From Gammaproteobacteria bacterium (GTDB lineage Bacteria > Pseudomonadota > Gammaproteobacteria > CAJXQU01): DNA of 5,194 bases. The notes below the pieces were generated by a model. That model was not told the DNA's origin. It saw only the letters and a list, made by a program, of their open reading frames with translations, and did no database searches. The stretch's first letter is position 1; each line of letters starts with the position of its first letter. Location: assembly GCA_026984275.1 (NCBI GenBank), contig JALSSM010000037.1:1-5194 (forward strand). Direction: 5' to 3'. The position numbers were made by a program, and so were the translations under genes. Of this stretch, positions 1-4,759 are shown one piece after another.

Positions 1-822
1 GATCCGGCCATGGTTGATGTCAATGTTCATCCGGCTAAAACAGAAGTTCGTTTTCGGGAAGGACGATCCGTTCACGATTTTATTTATAGCGCTTTACATC
101 AGGCATTGTCAGATCCACAGCTTCCAACGATTGAAAAATCTATGCCAGGAAATTCTTCAACGCCATCTACTCGCCTGTCTCAGACGACACATATTTCTGA
201 TGCACGAGGGCGAAGCAATCAGGTGGTAAAAGAGACGGCAAACCGTTATCGATCGAACCCTGTGCTAATGAAAAAATGGCAGGAACAGCCTTTAAAAATG
301 GCAGACAAGTCCAGTCAGGGTGATCGAATTGGAAATGTTATATGGTTTAAAAAAGGAGATCATTTATTGTTGGTTGATATTAAAAAAGCAACGACCTTTT
401 TATGTGAAAAAAAACTACTGGAGCAATCTGTGCTTTCCAGACCTTTGCTGTTTCCCTATCGTTTTATAGTGGACAAAACGTCGGCTGATCGGATGAAAAA
501 AAATACAGAAATTCTGGAGCAACTGGGGATCAGGATCTTTAATGACAATCATCAGTGGCAATTACGGCAACTTCCAGCCGTCATATCAATTGATGACCCA
601 GATGAGTTCATTGAATCACTCATTGCAACAATACAAGACACTCAACAGGATCTTAAAAAATCATTGATTACATTGCTGACAAAATACGCTGTCGATCAAC
701 AGGATGAAAAAAGGCTACTTGAGCAGATTGGCTGTCTTAAAGAAAGTGATCAGAAAATTTTTATTCGTAAGTTATCCGAAAAAGACTTGCAGAAACTGAT
801 TGATATTTCTGACAATGAATAA
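1..822 (+). CDS. mutL: DNA mismatch repair protein MutL, C-terminal part (5' end outside window)
   Basis: MutL is the ATP-driven matchmaker of mismatch repair, linking MutS to the strand-incision step. The reading frame is open from base 1 and ends at TAA 820-822, leaving about 273 residues; the N-terminal ATPase (GHKL) core, roughly the first 300 residues in the family, lies outside. Fragment residues 5-18 carry the signature VDVNVHPAKTEVRF that closes the transducer domain, followed by HDFIY. Residues ~40-100 look like the variable, Ser/Thr/Gln-rich linker. From about residue 105 to the end is the C-terminal dimerisation domain (LLLVDIKKA at 122-130, RPLLFPYRF near 144-152). The DQHA...E endonuclease motif and the CPHGRP-type metal site of endonuclease MutLs are absent; DIKKA sits where DQHAA would be. 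That places this protein in the E. coli class that relies on MutH (inference). ATG 10 is an internal Met, not the start. The gene end overlaps miaA. Confidence 0.96.
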   Translation, partial: DPAMVDVNVHPAKTEVRFREGRSVHDFIYSALHQALSDPQLPTIEKSMPGNSSTPSTRLSQTTHISDARGRSNQVVKETANRYRSNPVLMKKWQEQPLKMADKSSQGDRIGNVIWFKKGDHLLLVDIKKATTFLCEKKLLEQSVLSRPLLFPYRFIVDKTSADRMKKNTEILEQLGIRIFNDNHQWQLRQLPAVISIDDPDEFIESLIATIQDTQQDLKKSLITLLTKYAVDQQDEKRLLEQIGCLKESDQKIFIRKLSEKDLQKLIDISDNE

Positions 823-1765
823 AAAAAAACTTCCTGTTGCCGTATCGATTATGGGACCTACCGGTACAGGTAAAACCGATCTGGCTGTTGAACTGGTTTC
901 CCGTTTTCCTTTTGAGATTATCAGTGTCGATTCCGCTCTGGTTTATCGCGGCATGGATATCGGTACCGCGAAACCAGACAAAGCAATTCTGGAACAGGCG
1001 CCTCATCGACTGATCGATATGATTGATCCGGATGATGTTTATTCTGCGGCAAGTTTCAGAAAAGATGCCTTGTCTGAGATGGAAAAAATTACTCGTTCTG
1101 GAAAGATCCCATTACTGGTGGGAGGCACAGGATTATATTTTCGTGCATTGCTGGAAGGGATCTCGGCACTGCCTTCCGCTGATCCTGTTGTTCGGGAAAA
1201 GCTGGAACAAGAAGCGGCTGATCTGGGGTGGAAGGCTATGCACGATCGATTAGCTGAAATTGATCCGATCGCAGCGGATCGGATTCATCCTAATGATCCG
1301 CAACGTATCGAAAGAGCATTAGAGGTTTACGAGATCACGGGCAGGCCGATCACGTCGTTTTTTAATAAGGGTTTGGAACAGGTCTGTCCCTATAACATGA
1401 TCAATGTCATTCTCGAACCAGAAGATCGTCGTTGGTTACATAAGAGACTGGCAAAACGATTTGATCAGATGATGAAGCAGGGAATTGTTGAAGAGGTCAG
1501 GGCGGTACAACAACAGTTTGATCTGAAGGCAGACAGTCCTTCCATGCGACTTGTTGGATATCGACAGGTCTGGCAGTATCTTGCTGGTGAAATTGATCAG
1601 GCTACAATGGTAGAAAAGGCTGTCATCGCCACACGTCAACTGGCAAAACGACAGTTAACCTGGTTCCGATCGACAAATGATGCTAAACGTATTCTAATCG
1701 ATACGACAGCACCACTTCATGAAATTTTACAAATACTGAACAAAGGTGAATTATTTTTGTCTTGA
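815..1765 (+). CDS. miaA: tRNA dimethylallyltransferase (IPP:tRNA A37 transferase)
   Basis: MiaA transfers the dimethylallyl group of DMAPP to N6 of A37 in tRNAs reading UNN codons, the first step towards ms2i6A. From ATG 815 the protein has 316 residues, the usual family length. Visible motifs: P-loop GPTGTGKT at 14-21, DSALVYRGMDIGTAKP at 39-54, APHRLID at 62-68, SAASFRKDAL at 77-86, and LVGGTGLYF at 101-109, which contains the Thr of the active site. Further on are RIHPNDPQRIERALEVYEITG, GYRQVWQYL and ATRQLAKRQLTWFR, the family's C-terminal signatures. An in-frame TTG at 800 would add five residues, but family members usually begin a few residues before the P-loop strand, so ATG 815 is preferred. 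Neither start has a clear Shine-Dalgarno sequence. The start lies inside mutL (8-nt overlap, 815-822), so initiation is probably coupled to mutL termination. Codons 3-5 are AAA AAA AAA within a nine-A run. Stop is TGA 1763-1765. Confidence 0.97.
   Translation: MNKKKLPVAVSIMGPTGTGKTDLAVELVSRFPFEIISVDSALVYRGMDIGTAKPDKAILEQAPHRLIDMIDPDDVYSAASFRKDALSEMEKITRSGKIPLLVGGTGLYFRALLEGISALPSADPVVREKLEQEAADLGWKAMHDRLAEIDPIAADRIHPNDPQRIERALEVYEITGRPITSFFNKGLEQVCPYNMINVILEPEDRRWLHKRLAKRFDQMMKQGIVEEVRAVQQQFDLKADSPSMRLVGYRQVWQYLAGEIDQATMVEKAVIATRQLAKRQLTWFRSTNDAKRILIDTTAPLHEILQILNKGELFLS
821..829 (+). repeat. A9 homopolymer at the mutL stop / miaA start
   Basis: Nine consecutive A residues follow T820. The run supplies the last two bases of the mutL TAA stop and Lys codons 3-5 of miaA. 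Poly(A) runs of this length are known to promote polymerase slippage during replication and transcription. In miaA a one-base change would shift the frame at codon 5. Confidence 0.9.
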
Positions 1766-1791
1766 TAGGGTATATACTTAAATATTGTTAT
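1762..1791 (+). promoter_or_regulatory. candidate sigma70 promoter for hfq, upstream
   Basis: TTGATA (1762-1767, 5/6 match to the -35 consensus) is followed after 18 nt by TGTTAT (1786-1791, 4/6 to the -10). It lies at the miaA stop codon, at the start of the 151-nt gap before hfq. In E. coli, hfq has internal promoters in the miaA region, which makes one here plausible. The sequence match alone is modest; TATACT at 1773-1778 is an alternative -10 without a convincing -35. Confidence 0.27.
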
Positions 1792-1863
1792 GGCGCATGA
1801 TTATTCAAGGGGGATAACAGGCGTTTTCATGTAATTACTTCAAGTTGTTAATTTCTCTCGGGT

Positions 1864-1891
1864 TTTATATGGCCGAGATGGATTCTATAAA
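1864..1891 (+). promoter_or_regulatory. candidate sigma70 promoter, hfq-proximal
   Basis: TTTATA (1864-1869, 4/6) and TATAAA (1886-1891, 5/6) are separated by 16 nt. Transcription would begin near 1898, giving a very short leader of about 20 nt that still includes the GAGGGGA ribosome binding site. The AT-rich background makes chance matches likely. Confidence 0.28.
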
Positions 1892-1910
1892 TAAATACAA
1901 TAAGAGGGGA
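1890..1910 (+). promoter_or_regulatory. hfq ribosome binding site with overlapping ARN-like Hfq site
   Basis: GAGGGGA at 1904-1910 ends 6 nt before ATG 1917 and is the strong Shine-Dalgarno that fixes the Hfq start. The triplets from 1890 read AAT AAA TAC AAT AAG AGG: five of six fit the A-R-N pattern bound by the distal face of Hfq. E. coli Hfq represses its own translation through its 5' leader, so this is a reasonable autoregulatory site. The SD assignment is firm; the Hfq-binding role is inference. Confidence 0.6.
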
Positions 1911-1916
1911 TCTAAA

Positions 1917-2162
1917 ATGGGCAAAGGCCAATCACTTCAAGAACCATATTTGAATGCGTTACGAAAAGAACGTGTTCCTGTTTCAATCTTTCTGGTTAAT
2001 GGCATTAAATTACAGGGGCAAATCGAATCTTTTGACCAATTTGTCATTTTGTTGAAAAACTCTGTGAGTCAGATGGTCTATAAACACGCAATTTCTACTG
2101 TTGTACCTGCACGGAATGTGAAGTTACCGCGTACGGATGATATTGATGGAGATGATGAATAG
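1917..2162 (+). CDS. hfq: RNA-binding protein Hfq (short form)
   Basis: Hfq is the hexameric Sm-like chaperone that pairs small RNAs with target mRNAs. The protein has 81 residues. The Sm core is nearly identical to known Hfqs: Q8, F39, D40, F42, and Y55-K56-H57 of the proximal poly(U) pocket; NGIKLQGQIESFDQFVILL spans Sm1. The rim patch reads R16-K17-E18-R19. Position 25 is Phe where E. coli has Tyr (distal A-site), a mild change. After residue 66 the tail is only about 15 residues, against about 35 in E. coli, and ends in an acidic cluster (D74, D75, D77, D79, D80, E81). The length is close to Pseudomonas Hfq. The frame is open upstream to about 1818, including ATG 1869 and TTG 1845, but ATG 1917 has the only good SD and matches the family N-terminus (MxKGxSLQ). 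It sits between miaA and hflX, the standard order. Confidence 0.98.
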   Translation: MGKGQSLQEPYLNALRKERVPVSIFLVNGIKLQGQIESFDQFVILLKNSVSQMVYKHAISTVVPARNVKLPRTDDIDGDDE

Positions 2163-2197
2163 TTGAGCATGACAATTAATTATGGGTAGTTCCCAAT

Positions 2198-3481
2198 TTG
2201 TTTGATCGTCCTCAGCATGGTGAACGCGCAATTCTGGTTCACCTTGATATCCGTCATGCTGAATCTTCCGATGATTTAGATGAACTGGTTGAACTGGCAG
2301 AATCAGCGGGTGCTGAGATTGCTGGCATTATTACGGGTAGCCGTAACACTCCTGATCCTAAATACTTTGTCGGTCAGGGAAAACTTGACGAGATCAGGCT
2401 TCTGATTGGATCGACAGAGGCTGAAGTCATCATTTTCGACCATGCTCTGAGTCCGGCACAGGAAAGGAATATAGAAGCGGCGCTGGAATGCCGGGTACTG
2501 GATCGTACAGGACTGATTCTTGATATTTTCGCTCAGCGTGCCAGTACTTTTGAGGGTAATTTACAGGTTGAACTGGCTCAGTTGAAACATCTTTCGACCC
2601 GACTGATCCGTGGCTGGACCCATCTGGAACGTCAGAAAGGCGGTATCGGTTTAAGAGGCCCGGGTGAAACTCAGCTGGAAACGGATCGACGTCTGATCGG
2701 TGCCCGCATTAAACAGATCAACTCACGTCTTGAGAAAGTTCGATCACAACGTGATGAAAGCCGTAAATCCCGTCGCCATGCCGAGATCTCTTCAATCTCA
2801 CTGGTGGGTTATACCAATGCGGGAAAATCTACACTATTCAATCATTTAACCGGGGCCAAGGTGTATGCCGCCGATCAGCTTTTCGCAACGCTTGATCCAA
2901 CCTTGCGTCGTATCCAGATCCCCGGTGCAGGACCACTGGTGCTCAGTGATACGGTAGGTTTCATCCGCCATCTGCCGCATGATCTGGTGGCCGCCTTTCG
3001 CGCGACACTGGAAGAAACCCGTCAAGCGGATCTTTTACTTCATATGATTGACGCCAGTTCTGATGAACGTCTGGAACGTATCGAAAATGTGAAAGATGTG
3101 ATTGATGAAATGGGTGCAGGCAAAGTGCCGGTGATCGAGGTCTGGAACAAGATTGATTTGATGGATGATGTTTCACCCAGGATTGATTATGGTAATGATG
3201 GGCTACCGAAAAGAGTCTGGTTATCATCGATCACTGGAAAAGGAGTGGAAGAGTTGTTTACAGCGATCGCTGATTTTTTTCGACAATATAAAGTTTCAAG
3301 CTGGCTCAGTGTTGATATGAGTGCGGGACAGATCCGGGCGAAGCTTTATGAAATGGGTGCCGTTGTTGAAGAAAAACTGGGAGATAGCCCCATCTGGCAG
3401 TTGAAAGTCGAATTACCACAATCCTATCTTGATCATCTTTGTCTTGAAGAAGGGGTCTCCTGCTTGCCACAAAACAACTAG
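2198..3481 (+). CDS. hflX: GTPase HflX (ribosome-splitting factor)
   Basis: HflX is a GTPase that binds the 50S subunit and, in E. coli, splits stalled or heat-damaged 70S ribosomes. The 427 residues match the usual enterobacterial length. The N-terminal HflX domain (about 1-190) contains TGSR 46-49, PKYFVGQGK 54-62, FDHALSPAQERN 80-91 and DRTGLILDIFAQRA 102-115. A Gly-rich loop, GGIGLRGPGETQLETDRR (148-165), and a basic helix lead into the G domain: G1 GYTNAGKS 204-211, switch I region LFATLDPTLRR 228-238, G3 DTVG 251-254, G4 NKID 317-320, G5-like SSITGKG 343-349. The start is TTG 2198: the in-frame stop TAA 2177-2179 lies just upstream, no ATG is in frame between, and the family begins MFDR. 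The SD is weak, and a 4-bp TGGG/CCCA hairpin (2183-2195) lies immediately before the start. Stop is TAG 3479-3481. Confidence 0.97.
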   Translation: MFDRPQHGERAILVHLDIRHAESSDDLDELVELAESAGAEIAGIITGSRNTPDPKYFVGQGKLDEIRLLIGSTEAEVIIFDHALSPAQERNIEAALECRVLDRTGLILDIFAQRASTFEGNLQVELAQLKHLSTRLIRGWTHLERQKGGIGLRGPGETQLETDRRLIGARIKQINSRLEKVRSQRDESRKSRRHAEISSISLVGYTNAGKSTLFNHLTGAKVYAADQLFATLDPTLRRIQIPGAGPLVLSDTVGFIRHLPHDLVAAFRATLEETRQADLLLHMIDASSDERLERIENVKDVIDEMGAGKVPVIEVWNKIDLMDDVSPRIDYGNDGLPKRVWLSSITGKGVEELFTAIADFFRQYKVSSWLSVDMSAGQIRAKLYEMGAVVEEKLGDSPIWQLKVELPQSYLDHLCLEEGVSCLPQNN

Positions 3482-3513
3482 CCCCGTACAATCTTGCGGC
3501 TCTTTGTCAGAAT

Positions 3514-3537
3514 TTCTGGCATAATCTTCTGGCATAA
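3514..3537 (+). repeat. 11-bp tandem direct repeat upstream of hflK
   Basis: TTCTGGCATAA occurs at 3514-3524 and again, exactly, at 3527-3537: period 13 bp, 2-bp spacer. Each copy contains TGGCATAA, so each looks like an extended -10 element (TGn followed by CATAAT at 3520-3525 and CATAAC at 3533-3538). TTGTCA at 3504-3509 resembles a -35, but its spacing to either copy (10 or 23 nt) is wrong. The repeat itself is certain; its role as promoter or regulator site is open. Confidence 0.9.
3515..3525 (+). promoter_or_regulatory. candidate extended -10 promoter for hflK-hflC
   Basis: TGG immediately followed by CATAAT (3517-3525) fits the extended -10 pattern TGn-TATAAT with one mismatch; such promoters can work without a -35 at proper spacing. 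Transcription would begin near 3532, giving a leader of about 45 nt that contains the hflK SD. Support is by motif only. Confidence 0.28.
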
Positions 3538-3575
3538 CTCAGAAAACAACTATTTCAATTACTGGAGAACGTTTT

Positions 3576-4757
3576 ATGGCTTGGAATGAGCCTGGTAAAG
3601 ACGATAAAGACCCAAAAGATCAGAATGATCCCTGGGGCGGTGGACATGGTGGAAATGATACTCCGCCTGATCTGGATGAAGTCGTAAAAAATATGCAGGC
3701 CAAACTGGCTGGAATTTTTGGTGGCAAAAAACCCGGCGGTTCCTCAAATGGCGGTGGAAAAGGCAGAGGCAATATGGGCAATGCCGGTTTTCTGGGAATG
3801 CTGGGGATTTTCGCACTGATCTATGCGGCTTTTAATTCGATTCATATCATTGATGAGCCTGAACGTGGGGTTGTTTTGCGCTTTGGTAAATATGTCACGA
3901 CATTGAACCCTGGGCTGAATATTCGCTTTCCCAAGCCGATCGAGGAAGTTTACAAGGTTAATGTCAACAAGATCCGATCTCAGAAACACCACGCAACCAT
4001 GTTGACCAATGATGAGAATATTGTCGATATTGAACTGGCCGTTCAGTACAAAATCAAGGACGTAAAGAATTACCTGTTTAATGTAAAAGGGCCTGACATG
4101 ACGCTATTGCAGGCGACAGAAAGTTCAATTCGTAATGTGATTGGTCATAGCAACATGGACTATATCCTGACGAAAGGGCGTGGTGCGATCGCCGTTGACA
4201 CTCAAAAGCTGATACAGGGAACACTGGATACCTACGATGCAGGTATTATCGTAACCAGTGTCAACATGTTACCGGCCAAGCCACCCGAAGAGGTAAAAGA
4301 TGCTTTTGATGATGTCAAAAAAGCCAGTGAGGATAAGGAACGCGTGATCAATGAAGCGAAGGCTTATGAAAATGAGATCATTCCAAAATCGCGTGGTAAA
4401 GCAGCAAGACTGACCGAAGATGCACTGGCTTATAAGGCTAGAATTGTTGCTCAGGCCGAAGGCCAGGCCAGTCGTTTTGAGCAGTTACTGAAAGAGTATA
4501 AAAAGGCCCCGGAAGTGACTCGTGAGCGGCTTTATCTGGAGTCTGTGGAATCTGTTTTATCCCGCAACCGCAAAATCTTTCTCGATACTGGAGAGGGTAA
4601 CAATATTCTCTATTTACCTTTAGGCCAGGAAGCGGCTGGTCAGTTGCCGAAACCATTGTTGCCATCGACAACGCCTTCTCAATCCAGAAGTTCATCGGAA
4701 AGTGTCGATCAGGGTATGCGTGATCGAGCAGATAGCCGAACCAGGAGTACACGATAG
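3576..4757 (+). CDS. hflK: FtsH-regulating membrane protein HflK
   Basis: HflK and HflC form a large periplasm-facing membrane cage around FtsH and modulate its proteolysis. This protein has 393 residues. It starts MAWNEPG, the family N-terminus, and continues with an Asp/Gly-rich cytoplasmic stretch (DPWGGG at 18-23, PPDLDEV at 30-36, Gly/Lys-rich 46-66). One hydrophobic segment at about 71-92 is the membrane anchor. The SPFH/band-7 domain follows: ERGVVLRFGKY 96-106, PGLNIRFP 112-119, LTNDENIV 143-150, IGHSNMDYILTKGR. KPPEEV at 235-240 opens an Ala/Glu/Lys-rich probable coiled coil to about residue 310, then PEVTRERLYLE, and a Ser/Thr/Arg-rich tail from about 360. Start ATG 3576 has SD GGAG at 3564-3567. 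Stop TAG 4755-4757 lies 2 nt before hflC, so the two partner proteins are almost certainly made from one transcript. Confidence 0.97.
   Translation: MAWNEPGKDDKDPKDQNDPWGGGHGGNDTPPDLDEVVKNMQAKLAGIFGGKKPGGSSNGGGKGRGNMGNAGFLGMLGIFALIYAAFNSIHIIDEPERGVVLRFGKYVTTLNPGLNIRFPKPIEEVYKVNVNKIRSQKHHATMLTNDENIVDIELAVQYKIKDVKNYLFNVKGPDMTLLQATESSIRNVIGHSNMDYILTKGRGAIAVDTQKLIQGTLDTYDAGIIVTSVNMLPAKPPEEVKDAFDDVKKASEDKERVINEAKAYENEIIPKSRGKAARLTEDALAYKARIVAQAEGQASRFEQLLKEYKKAPEVTRERLYLESVESVLSRNRKIFLDTGEGNNILYLPLGQEAAGQLPKPLLPSTTPSQSRSSSESVDQGMRDRADSRTRSTR
4743..4747 (+). promoter_or_regulatory. hflC ribosome binding site inside the end of hflK
   Basis: AGGAG lies 12 nt before ATG 4760 and within the last codons of hflK. 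The spacing is longer than ideal, which suggests that hflC initiation also benefits from ribosomes terminating at the hflK stop 2 nt upstream. In-frame ATGs at 4772 and 4775 are even further from it and are not preferred. Confidence 0.65.
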
Positions 4758-4759
4758 TT

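Larger units (their letters stand above)
1766..1916 (+). other. miaA-hfq intergenic region / hfq 5' leader
   Basis: This 151-nt gap holds no supported gene. It contains two promoter-like pairs (1762-1791 and 1864-1891), a 6-bp inverted repeat TGTTAT/ATAACA (1786-1791 and 1814-1819, 22-nt loop), and an A-rich stretch running into the hfq ribosome binding site (1889-1910). A 14-codon ATG frame at 1790-1834 has no ribosome binding site. No intrinsic terminator (stem plus U-run) is seen after miaA, so read-through from miaA into hfq is expected. Confidence 0.7.
3482..3575 (+). other. hflX-hflK intergenic region
   Basis: This 94-nt gap holds no gene. It contains an imperfect short stem at the hflX stop (AGCC 3480-3483 with GGCT 3498-3501, then CTTT), too weak to call a terminator. 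It also holds a tandem 11-bp repeat (3514-3537) and the hflK ribosome binding site GGAG (3564-3567, 8 nt before ATG 3576). Confidence 0.7.

Noticed and set aside
1..4. GATC at the first base as a Sau3AI/BamHI cloning junction
   Set aside because: MutL reads continuously from base 1 (DPAMVDVNVHPAK) and GATC is abundant throughout, so coincidence is sufficient.
1761..1800. Sigma32 heat-shock promoter (CTTGATA resembles the -35 CTTGAAA)
   Set aside because: No CCCCATnT-like -10 at the required 13-17 nt; the nearest similar sequence (GCGCATGA, 1793-1800) is 25 nt away.
1786..1819. Inverted repeat TGTTAT/ATAACA in the hfq leader
   Set aside because: Only 6 AT-rich base pairs with a 22-nt loop; too weak to call a terminator, operator or riboswitch.
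1790..1834. 14-codon leader peptide frame upstream of hfq
   Set aside because: No SD, no regulatory codon pattern (no run of one amino acid), and no terminator/antiterminator pair follows; easily a chance ORF.
1845..1916. In-frame N-terminal extension of Hfq (TTG 1845 or ATG 1869)
   Set aside because: These starts have no ribosome binding site, the extra residues match nothing in the Hfq family, and ATG 1917 has a strong SD and the standard MxKGxSLQ start.
2169..2197. trp/tac-like -35 region (ATGACAATTAATTAT) before hflX
   Set aside because: No adequate -10: at 17 nt the hexamer is CCCAAT, and the transcript would begin inside the hflX start region.
3480..3507. Intrinsic terminator after hflX
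   Set aside because: The stem is only AGCC/GGCT with a C-C mismatch, followed by CTTTG rather than a U-run.
3517..3533. Sigma54 promoter (TGGCA...GC) upstream of hflK
   Set aside because: The GG-to-GC spacing is 12 nt instead of 10 and there is no TTGC -12 element.
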